DNA from: Cryptoclostridium sp036644995
GTDB taxonomy: Bacteria; Bacillota; Dehalobacteriia; UBA7702
Assembly (NCBI GenBank): GCA_036644995.1
Contig: JAVXOZ010000026.1
Span: forward strand, 1-30,470
Direction: 5' to 3'
Length of the DNA stretch: 30,470 bases
The translations under genes and the position numbers were made by a program. The notes under the pieces are model-generated. The model ran no database searches and was not told the origin of the DNA. It saw only the letters and a list, made by a program, of their open reading frames with translations. This document shows, piece after piece, positions 1 through 8,043 of the stretch. The number at the start of each line of letters is the position of its first letter. Position 1 is the first letter of the stretch.

Positions 1-2
1 TA

Positions 3-407
3 AAAAGTGATATACGCACTTATTTGCCCTTAGCTTTAACCAAAGCCATATCTAATTTAGAGGAACAAAAAAATCACACGCTTTGTGTGAAAGATAAAGA
101 TAAAAACACAACTTTCTTCATACCCCAAAATACAATAATCTATATAGAACATGACAAACGTGTAACCAAAATAGTAACAGAAGATAACATCTATCGAAAT
201 TATGATAAGCTGGATAATATAGAAAAAAGTTTATACTCTCCTCCTTTTGTACGCTGCCATAAAAGCTTCATAATCAATCTTAATCATATAAACAGCTTTC
301 AAAAAACCGTATTTATTTGCATGGGAAATGTAAAAGTTCCCATTAGCAGAAGCCACTATAATTTGGTAGTGGCAATCTTTAAAAAATTCATTGGCAACAC
401 TGTATAA
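3..407 (+). CDS. LytTR-family response regulator, C-terminal part (cut by window edge)
   Basis: The reading frame is open to the left edge, so this is the 3' end of a longer gene; the TTG at 24 is not a convincing start. The first visible residues look like the end of a receiver domain, and the rest is a LytTR DNA-binding domain. It carries the family's conserved segment FVRCHKSFIINLNHI and the late VPISRSHY motif, where LytTR proteins (AgrA, ComE, VirR) have RxHxSxxVN and lsRr. Such proteins bind direct repeats upstream of target promoters after phosphorylation by an HPK10-type kinase. The neighbouring AgrC-like kinase at 557-1936, facing it on the other strand, is the obvious candidate partner. 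Family assignment is firm; the target genes are unknown, and the phosphoacceptor Asp lies outside the window. Confidence 0.88.
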   Translation, partial: KSDIRTYLPLALTKAISNLEEQKNHTLCVKDKDKNTTFFIPQNTIIYIEHDKRVTKIVTEDNIYRNYDKLDNIEKSLYSPPFVRCHKSFIINLNHINSFQKTVFICMGNVKVPISRSHYNLVVAIFKKFIGNTV

Positions 408-453
408 ATTATGATTAAAACTTAGAAAAACAACCCTAATAAATAATTTTAAT

Positions 454-513
454 ACACACCCCAGGTTAATACAGTATAATTTACTGAAAATTAAGCCGGG
501 GTGTGTTTTTTAT
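454..513. terminator. Long hairpin terminator between convergent regulator genes
   Basis: ACACACCCC (454-462) pairs perfectly over 9 bp with GGGGTGTGT (498-506). The interior continues with further pairing (GGTTAA with TTAA-GCC around 464-469/491-497) and an inner CAGTA/TACTG stem (472-476/482-486). A run of T follows at 506-511. It ends the + strand LytTR gene; the T-rich flank on the other side would also let it stop the - strand kinase transcript. Confidence 0.8.
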
Positions 514-556
514 GTACAAATATTAGGTTTATCAAACTCAAAAATATCGGCTGATA

Positions 557-1936
557 TCATTCACCAACTTTAAGCTGGGGAAAAAGCAGCAAAGATGCAG
601 TTACTATGCCCTTTTCTGCGGTAATTTTAAAATCACCATCATATCTATGTGCTATGTCCTTAATTATTGCCAAGCCAAAGCCATGTTCGCTCTTTTTATG
701 TTTTGAGGTATCCCCTACATTTAATAATTTTTCATCTTTGTTGCAGCTATTTTTGGCTTCCAAAACCAAACAGCCTTTTTGTAACACAGCATAAAACTTA
801 AGAAACTTTTCTTCACCATCGGGCTGTCTTTTACAGGCTTCTATGGCATTATCCATAATATTTGCCACCGCAGAAACCATATCCACATCACTAATACCAA
901 TATCCTTGGACAAACGAATATCGCATTCAAAGGCTATTTTATTTTCCTCACAAAGATGCTTCTTATTTATTAGCACCGCATTGGTTGGCATATTAGGACT
1001 CAATTTAACGGATAAATTTTCTTTATAGCTACCGCATAATTCATCTAAATATTTCTCTGCTTGGTCTATATTTTTAGTTTTCAGCATCAAGTCCAGGGTC
1101 TGCAAATGATTTGCGGTATCATGTCGCAATTTTTGAAATTCCGTGCGGTTTGCCTCCAAGGATAAAAAATATTCATATTGAATTTGAAGCTGATGCTCCA
1201 TAACAGCCATTTCTTGTTGTTTGATTTTTTTATCAAAACGGTCATAATATGTTTTCACAATAAACAACAATGCTATAAGCGCAACTAAACAGAAACAAGA
1301 TAAAATAGTTATTAAAAAAAACATCGGTGATTTGATGGGAATTGTAAATGAAGATGAAATACGAGAAGCAAGTACATATAAAACCACTGCCGCAGTGGGA
1401 AAGATAAACAATACAAATAAAAACCAAAATAGCCATCTCTTTTTCAATATCCATGGCAATATTTTTTCAAAAATAAAACATACCAACACCACAATACTTG
1501 TGATTAATAATAAATTAAATAGAGAACGTGGTATTTGACTAACTGTACTTACAGAAAGGAGATCTTTTGTATGCCCTGTTAACATAAAAGGAATACTAAA
1601 TAAAACAGCAACATAATTATTAATATTATAAAAGAGAATAAACTTAAATAAATTATCTATAAACTTGTTTTCAAAACAAAAAAATAATAAACCAATAATA
1701 CAAATATTTAGAATCAACATGCTAATGGATGGTTCAACAGCATTACCATTGAGAGATGCACCATTATAAAGTTTATACATTTCAAAAATATCATAAATAA
1801 TAAATGAAAGCAAAATAAAAGCATAAACAAAGCCACAGTGTTTTTTGGTTGTTGTATTTCGCTTTAAAAATATTATAGTAGTCAAATATCCAATTAACAT
1901 AGGTATTTCACCGGAAAACAATTTTAACAGCGACAT
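557..1936 (-). CDS. AgrC-like GHKL sensor histidine kinase
   Basis: A 459-residue membrane sensor kinase of the HPK10 (AgrC/ComD) type. The N-terminal half holds about six hydrophobic membrane segments. A charged helical linker leads to the H-box LRHDTANHLQ, with the likely phosphorylated His at about residue 272. The GHKL ATPase domain shows the N-box NIMDNAIEAC near 359-368 and the G-box HGFGLAIIKD near 418-427. I chose the ATG at 1936 because AGGAGG sits 6 bases upstream; an upstream ATG at 1999 has no such site. Kinases of this family usually sense a peptide pheromone through the membrane half and phosphorylate a LytTR regulator, here probably the one ending at 407. No agrB or agrD-like gene is visible nearby, so the signal is unknown. 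Confidence 0.9.
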   Translation of the reverse strand: MSLLKLFSGEIPMLIGYLTTIIFLKRNTTTKKHCGFVYAFILLSFIIYDIFEMYKLYNGASLNGNAVEPSISMLILNICIIGLLFFCFENKFIDNLFKFILFYNINNYVAVLFSIPFMLTGHTKDLLSVSTVSQIPRSLFNLLLITSIVVLVCFIFEKILPWILKKRWLFWFLFVLFIFPTAAVVLYVLASRISSSFTIPIKSPMFFLITILSCFCLVALIALLFIVKTYYDRFDKKIKQQEMAVMEHQLQIQYEYFLSLEANRTEFQKLRHDTANHLQTLDLMLKTKNIDQAEKYLDELCGSYKENLSVKLSPNMPTNAVLINKKHLCEENKIAFECDIRLSKDIGISDVDMVSAVANIMDNAIEACKRQPDGEEKFLKFYAVLQKGCLVLEAKNSCNKDEKLLNVGDTSKHKKSEHGFGLAIIKDIAHRYDGDFKITAEKGIVTASLLLFPQLKVGE

Positions 1937-2044
1937 AGGCAACCTCCTAAAAAATTTTATTCCCACTTCCAAAAAAAGTTTGCTTGGAATTATATACAAG
2001 CACTCTGTATATATATACTTATTATAATATTATGCTATATCTAA

Positions 2045-2072
2045 ATTTTAGCACGATTAGATACATTGTCAA
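2045..2072 (-). promoter_or_regulatory. Promoter of the AgrC-like kinase gene
   Basis: On the - strand TTGACA (2072-2067) is followed by a 16-base spacer and TAAAAT (2050-2045), preceded by TG as in an extended -10. It lies about 110 bases before the kinase start. The sequence match is direct; use as a promoter is inferred. Confidence 0.6.
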
Positions 2073-2197
2073 GGTTATAGCCAAAGAATATCAAAAAAAA
2101 GATAAATGTAATATTTTATTATTTTATGATGGTGAATTATTCATTTATTAGTAAATTTCTATCACGTTTTACTATAACTTTTACTTTAAATACATGG

Positions 2198-2233
2198 AAA
2201 TATGGCAGCTACGTCCAAAAAGCTGCCATATTT
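2198..2233 (-). terminator. Hairpin at the end of the polysaccharide operon
   Basis: A 13-bp perfect stem: AAATATGGCAGCT (2198-2210) against AGCTGCCATATTT (2221-2233), with a 10-base loop. It lies just past the last gene of the - strand operon. The T tract on the - side is broken (ATTTCCATGTATTT), and that on the + side is TTTTAATTAT, so it is a structurally strong but not textbook terminator. The rest of 1937-2312 holds the kinase promoter and leader, and I see no gene in it. Confidence 0.6.
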
Positions 2234-2312
2234 TAATTATCATACAATATTTTTTTAACAAACCACAATCATTGCTAAAGATTTTTCTATATTTTTTGAA
2301 TATATTTAGGTT

Positions 2313-3038
2313 TTAGGCTTTAACAATGGTTTTAACCCAGCCATACATTTGTTTGGGTATGAATAGTAAATTTATTAAAACATAAATAATTATTAACCAA
2401 AAAGCAAAGGTTGTGCCACACCATATATCTATAAAAAAGAAAATTGGGAAAAGCAAAACAAAGTTTGGATAAAATAGCAGAGAATTAAGAATAAATGTTT
2501 TTATTTGCACGGATTTGGGGTATATATTCTCACTTTCCTCACTTTGTTTATTAGGGATTTTTAAATTCTGAATATCATAAAAGCTACAAAGATGGCGGCT
2601 TATGGTATCCAAAATACTTAAAAGGAATATACCAATAAATGCCCATATCATATTATAATTTCCCGAAAAATACATAGCAGATAGTATCCCAAGGTTAAAA
2701 AGAGGATGATTTATTACATGGGCAGTATAATCTATTTCCTTGCCAAAAGTAGAAAAACGTTGGGTAATTCTGGCAACCTCACCGTCGCTGCAATCTATAA
2801 TAAACCAAATATGGATAAAGATTGCGCCCAAAATCTGGGTAAAAACAGTGGGTATGGCAAAAAGTACAGCACCGATAATGCCGCTAATTATCATATAAAC
2901 CGTGGCTATATTGGGAATAATATTGTTTTTTAGAAAATACTTAGTAAAAAACGGTGAAAATATTTGGCAATAAGGACAAATAAGAAATTCCGTCATAAGG
3001 CTTGTGGTTTGATATTTGCGAATTTCTTTATACTTCAT
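2313..3038 (-). CDS. CDP-alcohol phosphotransferase family membrane protein
   Basis: A 241-residue integral membrane protein with the CDP-alcohol phosphotransferase signature: D82-x2-D85-G86-x2-A89-R90-x8-G99-x3-D103-x3-H107. The family's usual last residue is Asp; here it is His, which is notable because that Asp is regarded as the catalytic base. Hydrophobic segments surround the motif (about 40-80, 110-145, 180-230). Family members transfer a phospho-alcohol from a CDP-alcohol (or a phosphatidyl group from CDP-diacylglycerol) to a hydroxyl acceptor in the membrane. It is the last gene of the polysaccharide operon and overlaps the flippase by 11 bases. The LicC-like cytidylyltransferase two genes upstream could supply its CDP-alcohol; this link is inference. 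The exact substrate cannot be read from the sequence. Confidence 0.8.
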   Translation of the reverse strand: MKYKEIRKYQTTSLMTEFLICPYCQIFSPFFTKYFLKNNIIPNIATVYMIISGIIGAVLFAIPTVFTQILGAIFIHIWFIIDCSDGEVARITQRFSTFGKEIDYTAHVINHPLFNLGILSAMYFSGNYNMIWAFIGIFLLSILDTISRHLCSFYDIQNLKIPNKQSEESENIYPKSVQIKTFILNSLLFYPNFVLLFPIFFFIDIWCGTTFAFWLIIIYVLINLLFIPKQMYGWVKTIVKA

Positions 3039-4476
3039 CAGTAGACTCCTTTTTGAAAAATCCTTTTATTACACTGCGTTTTTTATATGCACCAATAGCA
3101 GCAACAAGGAAAAGTGCAGCAAAAATCAACCAACGTACAATGGGTTTATCCAAAAGCACCAAGGCCAAACCCGCCATTGCCGAGGTTGCCACCAAGGAAA
3201 CCATTATTGCCTTAATATTAAAAACAAAGCGTTTTTCCAAATGCCAAGCAATGGCAAGATGAAAAACAAAATACAAAATATACGAAAAAATGGTGGTATA
3301 TGCTGCAATCACATATCCGTATTTGGGAATAAATATAAAATTTAAAATAATATTAATTACCGCCGCAGACATGGTGCCAATGGCAATAAAAACAGTTTTT
3401 TTATAATAATATTCCACCCCCGCAGGGAAATAATATAAAAAGGAAAAATACAAGCCCAAGCCAACAGGAATAACCACATATTTAGCATCCCAATAGGCTT
3501 CTCCGGAAGCTACCATGATTACCTCAGGTGCCACCAAGAAAAACATAACAGTAATTAAAGAAACAAGTATCACATACCATGCGGATTTTTGTTTAATTTC
3601 ACCATATTCCTTGCGATTCATTTTTTCAAAAAACCAAGTGGTCCAAATGGAATCCAATGAAGTATAGATAATTTGCAATATCATTGCCAAGGTATAGGCA
3701 AAACTGTAAATCCCCGCCGCCGCACTGCCAATAATACGCAAAATCATCAAGCGGTCGAATTGGGTTAAAATTAACTGAGATAAACCATGGGGTATGATGG
3801 GAATACTGATGCGTATGCCATATTGCCAATATTTTTTATTGATAACAGGGCGATGTTCCTTAAAAAATGAATAAATAATAAATAGCCCCACCAAAACCAT
3901 GGGGAAAAATCCACCTAAAATCCGCCCAAAATACCGCATATGAGGAAAACAAAATAGAATAAGAAAAACAGCCAGAAGAATGCTGCCCAAAGAGTAAAAC
4001 AAGGAAACATACAGATATTCCTTATAACGATAATCCAAAACCAAATAGGCATTATAAAGCATTAACAGAGCAGAACAGCTACCATAAATAATCAAAGGCA
4101 CAATTAAAAAGGAATCAAGGGAAAGCATAAAGCCCAACCATTTTGAACCCACAATGCCTATAAGCAAAAATGCCCCCATACAAAAGAGCATCAATAAGAG
4201 TATAGCGGAATTATAGCCGTGTTTATCATCGGGAAAATCATATTTGGCATTTTTTAAAGAAACATGAAGTGCCAAACCAATAAATATAGATAATATAGCC
4301 TGATATGCCATGAAAGAACTATAAATACCAAAATCCGAAGTAGACAAAATCCGTGTAAATATGGGCACAGAAATAAAGGCAATGCCATTTACCAATATAT
4401 TGCCAATGGTATAACCCAAACCTGCACTGATTGCACTATTTTTTTGAGTTTTTTTTGAGTTTTTTTTAAACATCAT
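3028..4476 (-). CDS. Wzx-like polysaccharide flippase
   Basis: A 482-residue, highly hydrophobic protein with about 12-14 membrane segments, of the polysaccharide biosynthesis branch (Wzx/RfbX/CapF) of the MOP exporter superfamily. The N-terminal helix region, SxGLGYTIGNILVNGIAFIS, and the stretch FGIYSSFMAYQAIL are typical of this family. It probably moves undecaprenyl-linked oligosaccharide repeat units from the cytoplasmic to the outer face of the membrane. The start ATG at 4476 overlaps the stop of the LicC-like gene as ATGA, so the two are translationally coupled. Together with the Wzy/WaaL-type protein at 5825-7237 it suggests a Wzx/Wzy-dependent pathway rather than an ABC-exported polymer. 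Confidence 0.88.
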   Translation of the reverse strand: MMFKKNSKKTQKNSAISAGLGYTIGNILVNGIAFISVPIFTRILSTSDFGIYSSFMAYQAILSIFIGLALHVSLKNAKYDFPDDKHGYNSAILLLMLFCMGAFLLIGIVGSKWLGFMLSLDSFLIVPLIIYGSCSALLMLYNAYLVLDYRYKEYLYVSLFYSLGSILLAVFLILFCFPHMRYFGRILGGFFPMVLVGLFIIYSFFKEHRPVINKKYWQYGIRISIPIIPHGLSQLILTQFDRLMILRIIGSAAAGIYSFAYTLAMILQIIYTSLDSIWTTWFFEKMNRKEYGEIKQKSAWYVILVSLITVMFFLVAPEVIMVASGEAYWDAKYVVIPVGLGLYFSFLYYFPAGVEYYYKKTVFIAIGTMSAAVINIILNFIFIPKYGYVIAAYTTIFSYILYFVFHLAIAWHLEKRFVFNIKAIMVSLVATSAMAGLALVLLDKPIVRWLIFAALFLVAAIGAYKKRSVIKGFFKKESTDEV

Positions 4477-5090
4477 TCTTTATAGAAGGAATCAAAGGAT
4501 TTTAATTCCTCCACTGTATCCAATTCTACTATGGTTTTTTGAGGTATTTCGTGAATATATACTTTTAATTGAGATAAATATTTATCCGCAATTTCCTCCC
4601 AAAAAAGGTTTTCGTGTCCTGGTTTTTCATAAGCTACAGCAATTTTATTCTTTAAAAATTCAGCATCTTTTTGCTGCCAATAGCTAATACCAACCAAAAG
4701 GTAGTTATCTTTTCCTGCAATTTTTATTTTGGTGATGCGTTGGTTTTCTGTTTCAAAAATCCAATCCTCACTCAAACCCCTGCCCTTTTTGGCAAAAAAC
4801 ACAGAGGTGGGTATCTCTCCCAAAAAAATAGAAGAATCCTCCACATATAAATCCGCATCACAAATAAAACAATTTTTAGAACCCAAAATATCACCTAAAG
4901 CAAATAAAGATGAAATATTATTTTTATAACTGAATTCCGGGTTTTCCACTAAGATAATTTCAGGATATTTTTTTTCCAAATATAAAAATTGTTCTTTTTT
5001 GTAGCCAATGGTAATGTATATTTTTTTTACCTTGCGCAGCAAAATACCTTCAATTATTGTTTCTATCATAGGTTTGCCATGGACCTTAAT
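4473..5090 (-). CDS. LicC-like CTP:phosphocholine-type cytidylyltransferase, N-terminus lost in gap
   Basis: About 205 residues remain of a nucleotidyltransferase; the nucleotide-binding start (the expected GxGxR loop) lies in the assembly gap. The visible part begins at IKVHGKPMIETII and continues with YITIGYKKEQFLYLEKKY, CDADLY, VGISYWQQKDAEF, ENLFWEEI and VELDTVEELKSFD. From memory these align along their length with pneumococcal LicC (KPLIEY, IIVGYLKEQFDYLKEKY, IDADNY, GVSFWDAPTAE, DLYWDNM, EIDSVQDYR). LicC makes CDP-choline from phosphocholine and CTP. The true substrate here could be another phospho-alcohol such as phosphoethanolamine. It joins in frame to a glycosyltransferase only across the Ns, and I treat them as two genes. 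The stop overlaps the flippase start (ATGA). Confidence 0.78.
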   Translation of the reverse strand: MKVHGKPMIETIIEGILLRKVKKIYITIGYKKEQFLYLEKKYPEIILVENPEFSYKNNISSLFALGDILGSKNCFICDADLYVEDSSIFLGEIPTSVFFAKKGRGLSEDWIFETENQRITKIKIAGKDNYLLVGISYWQQKDAEFLKNKIAVAYEKPGHENLFWEEIADKYLSQLKVYIHEIPQKTIVELDTVEELKSFDSFYKE

Positions 5091-5190
5091 NNNNNNNNNN
5101 NNNNNNNNNNNNNNNNNNNNNNNNNNNNNNNNNNNNNNNNNNNNNNNNNNNNNNNNNNNNNNNNNNNNNNNNNNNNNNNNNNNNNNNNNN
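5091..5190. other. 100-N assembly gap
   Basis: Exactly 100 Ns, a conventional placeholder for a gap of unknown size. It falls between the C-terminal part of a GT2 enzyme and the truncated start of a LicC-like enzyme, so it probably hides the end of one gene, the start of the next, and possibly whole genes. Confidence 0.95.
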
Positions 5191-5828
5191 TTCCCATAAG
5201 CAGAAGCTCGCAAGGTAAGCTCTGCATCCTCCAAATACATAAAAAATTCTTCATTAAAACCATTGCATTTTTTAAATATTTCGGTACGCAATAACATAAA
5301 ACAACCGGTACAACACTGTATTTCCGTAGGCTCAGTGATTTTTATATCAGACATGGTATATTCTGCCCTGATATCGGCAAATTTTTTACAAATTCCCTGT
5401 AAGCGGCCACAAACCATATAGCGAAAGGAAGGAAGTCGCTTGGGGAGATATTGTTCAGTGCCATCAATATTCATAACACGGGGTGTAACCATAGCCACAT
5501 TTTCATGGGAGTCCATATAATCCAATAAGGAACGAATAACATTGGAATCAAAGCGAATATCCGGATTTAATACCAAATGATAACGGGAATCAATTTTATT
5601 TAAAATGCGATTATGACCATTACCAAAGCCCTTATTTTCGTGGGTTTCGATGATTTCCACTTGGGAAAAACCTTGGCGCACCAATGCTACGGTACTGTCT
5701 TTGGATTTATTGTCAATTACATATACCTTAAAATTGACATTTTCCGTATAACGATAAATATCTCTTAATAAATCTTCAATTTTATCCTCATTATTATAGG
5801 TAACAATACCAATGGACAAATCCATCAT
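5191..5828 (-). CDS. GT2 glycosyltransferase, rhamnosyltransferase-like, C-terminus lost in gap
   Basis: About 212 residues of a family 2 glycosyltransferase resembling WbbL/RfbF rhamnosyltransferases. The fold starts with LSIGIVTYNNEDKI, has VIDNKSKD near residue 38, ENKGFGNGHN near 64-73 and the metal-binding region LNPDIRFD near 87-94. Later come TGCFMLLRTEIF and FFMYLEDAELTLR, the acceptor-side motif typical of this group. Full-length relatives have roughly 280-310 residues, so the end lies in the gap. I start it at the ATG at 5828, which overlaps the upstream stop as ATGA, rather than at the GTG at 5837, which falls within the AGGTG ribosome site. The predicted role is transfer of a sugar, plausibly rhamnose, to a lipid-linked chain in the cytoplasm. 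Confidence 0.85.
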
Positions 5829-7237
5829 GATAGACACCTGTTTTCAGCATTTTTTTGTTTCATTAAACAACAGCACCATAAAATATAAAGTATAACGGAA
5901 ATTCCGTTAAAAGAAAGCAGTAATGGATTGGTTTGAATGCAAAAACCAAAAGCCAATAACAAACCAAACCAAGCAAAGAACTCCAGTGGTCTGCCTCGGG
6001 TATTTTTCCACCCCTGAACCACAGAAAATATCACAATAAATAGCAGTAAACCTATGCCTAAAATACCAACTTTGAAAAGCATTGCCGGTAAAAACATTTC
6101 ATAAGAAAAAACTGCTTTTTCCGAGCGAAGATAATTTTCCAAATAACTACCATAGCCAACACCAAAAATAGGATGTTTCTCCCATGCTTGAAGCAGCAAT
6201 TCTGTTTGTTTTACCTTAATATTATTGGATGTTACCGCACCTTCATTATCCAAATCCATATATTTATTTTTATTATTTTCATGGTGTGAAGGGGATTTAT
6301 GTTCAGTGATTGCAAAGGAATTTGTAAGGCGAGCTGAAACAATTCCATCAAAAAGTGTGGCATTTAAGGTTACAACCAGCAAAACTGAACCACAAAGTAT
6401 TAGCAACCATTGGCAAAGCTGTTTCCATTGTTTTTTTATTAAACAATGCACAATATAAAAAGCAGTAAAAAGTCCAAGCCCAATAAAAACACCATACCAT
6501 AAAGATTTTGTCATGGTGGTAAATAAAGCTACCACAAAAAGTGCCATGGCTATATAATCAAAAATCTTCCATTTTGGCAGTTTTTTTATGAGCAAATAAA
6601 ATCCAATAAGCAAATAGATAGAAGTGCTGTACATAACACGGGGATAACCACCGTGCCCTAACACTATACCCGGAGTAATTGCAGTATTACCGCTTAAAGT
6701 TGAAAGAAAATCAAAATATCCTTCAATAAAATTTCCATTTAAAGCCTGGCCAACATATAAAACAATGTGCAACAAAGCCAAAAAAGATAAGCAAATTAAG
6801 ATGAATTTTTCAAATTTTTCAAAAGAAATTTCCTGCCAATAAATCATAAAACGAATGGGAAAATAAAATAAAAGCATACAAAACGCATCTAATATTTCTC
6901 TTTTTGCCAGTTCTAAACTACCACCGTAAATTTGGGGTATTACCAAAAAAGAGAAAACCGTGGAAATAGCAAAAAGCAATATTGCCCAATCCATCAAGGT
7001 AAAAGACCCAAAAACACTGGTTTTAGATTTAAAATCAAACCATTTTATCTTATTAATATAAGTATACAAAAAACAATAGATATACAACAATACTGCGGAT
7101 ATTATAAATAAAATATGGCGTATGGCAAGTCCTTTCACCATAATCATAGTACCACTGTATCCAAAAATTAATTCAAAAGTAAACAATAGGGCAAAAATTA
7201 AACCAATTTTTTTGCTCCAGTTTGTTAATAATTCCAT
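5825..7237 (-). CDS. O-antigen ligase / polymerase-type membrane protein (Wzy/WaaL superfamily)
   Basis: A 470-residue polytopic membrane protein with about ten to twelve hydrophobic segments and a large extracytoplasmic loop near residues 310-375. The loop contains HPIFGVGYGSYLENYL, which matches the HPxxGxGxGxF-type signature of the Wzy_C (O-antigen ligase) family. Such enzymes either polymerise lipid-linked repeat units (Wzy) or ligate the finished chain (WaaL); sequence alone does not separate the two. In a Gram-positive-type operon that also holds a flippase and an LCP ligase, polymerase is the more likely role. It sits 11 bases after the preceding GT2 gene and overlaps the next one by 4. 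Confidence 0.83.
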   Translation of the reverse strand: MELLTNWSKKIGLIFALLFTFELIFGYSGTMIMVKGLAIRHILFIISAVLLYIYCFLYTYINKIKWFDFKSKTSVFGSFTLMDWAILLFAISTVFSFLVIPQIYGGSLELAKREILDAFCMLLFYFPIRFMIYWQEISFEKFEKFILICLSFLALLHIVLYVGQALNGNFIEGYFDFLSTLSGNTAITPGIVLGHGGYPRVMYSTSIYLLIGFYLLIKKLPKWKIFDYIAMALFVVALFTTMTKSLWYGVFIGLGLFTAFYIVHCLIKKQWKQLCQWLLILCGSVLLVVTLNATLFDGIVSARLTNSFAITEHKSPSHHENNKNKYMDLDNEGAVTSNNIKVKQTELLLQAWEKHPIFGVGYGSYLENYLRSEKAVFSYEMFLPAMLFKVGILGIGLLLFIVIFSVVQGWKNTRGRPLEFFAWFGLLLAFGFCIQTNPLLLSFNGISVILYILWCCCLMKQKNAENRCLS

Positions 7238-7248
7238 ATAATCTCCAA

Positions 7249-8043
7249 TTATAAAAATAAAAATCCAAGAGTTTTATATTTTAAACATAATTTAATACTC
7301 CTTTTGCCAATTACATAGCAATATATCAAATATGAACGAAATGAACCACGATAAAAATATTTTAAATCCTTTTTTAAAATTTTAAAACGAGTAATGGCAC
7401 TTGCCTTGGAATTTACCACATCAGAAAAGGTTTGATGCAACGAAACATCTTTCATAATTACCATGGATTTACCAATATTACGCATTTCTCTTATGAAATT
7501 ATGGTCAATATAATCTAAAAATATGTGTTCATCATATCTATAATTTTCAAACAAAGCCAATTTTAATGCCATGCCACTATTAATACCCGTAAATTCATTG
7601 GGCGGCAAATCACTTAAAGAATGTGCCCGATAGCAAATATATTTTTTCATCACCCCGGGTGACATTAAACCAACATCATCATAAACCATGGGTAAATAAA
7701 TATCGGCGGGAATTTCCCTAAAATATTTACGTACTTTTGCAAAATAATCCCCTGGTATTTCTGTATCATCATCAAAAAGGCAAAGAATACCCTGCTTTTC
7801 TGTGATGGTATCAATGCCACGGTTATATGCCTTGGATAGACCCTTGTTCCCCCCCATATCCACATAGGTAATGCCATCCATAGCCAAAAGCTCGTTATTG
7901 CCAAAGTCGGCAGTGCTGTTATCACAAATGATAAGATGCAAAAAATTTTGTTCTTTAACGCTTTGGTAGGTTAAGGAATCCTTGTAATTTTTATTATAGA
8001 GTACAATAATGGCAAATATAAGTTCATTTGACTTTGTGGTCAT
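7249..8043 (-). CDS. GT2 family glycosyltransferase
   Basis: A 264-residue glycosyltransferase with a GT-A fold. It starts with a LIFAIIVLYNKNYKDS strand and loop, has IICDNST at about 38-44, GGNKGLSKAYNRGI near 64-77 and a metal-binding LFDDDTEIP at about 89-97. The arrangement resembles rhamnosyltransferases of the RfbN/WbbL type, which fits an operon that makes dTDP-rhamnose; donor and acceptor are inferred. The frame is open 14 codons further upstream, but I chose the ATG at 8043 because it overlaps the stop of the preceding gene as ATGA and gives a normal N-terminus. The protein ends in a basic, hydrophobic tail (KLCLKYKTLGFLFL) that may lie along the membrane. Confidence 0.85.
   Translation of the reverse strand: MTTKSNELIFAIIVLYNKNYKDSLTYQSVKEQNFLHLIICDNSTADFGNNELLAMDGITYVDMGGNKGLSKAYNRGIDTITEKQGILCLFDDDTEIPGDYFAKVRKYFREIPADIYLPMVYDDVGLMSPGVMKKYICYRAHSLSDLPPNEFTGINSGMALKLALFENYRYDEHIFLDYIDHNFIREMRNIGKSMVIMKDVSLHQTFSDVVNSKASAITRFKILKKDLKYFYRGSFRSYLIYCYVIGKRSIKLCLKYKTLGFLFL

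Noticed and set aside
2000..2312. A short pheromone (AgrD-like) gene upstream of the kinase
   Set aside because: No short frame with a ribosome site, an amphipathic start and a Cys-containing core was seen on either strand.
5066..5294. Open frames spanning the 100-N gap on both strands
   Set aside because: They exist only because Ns carry no stop codons. The real coding is the GT2 and LicC-like genes on the - strand.
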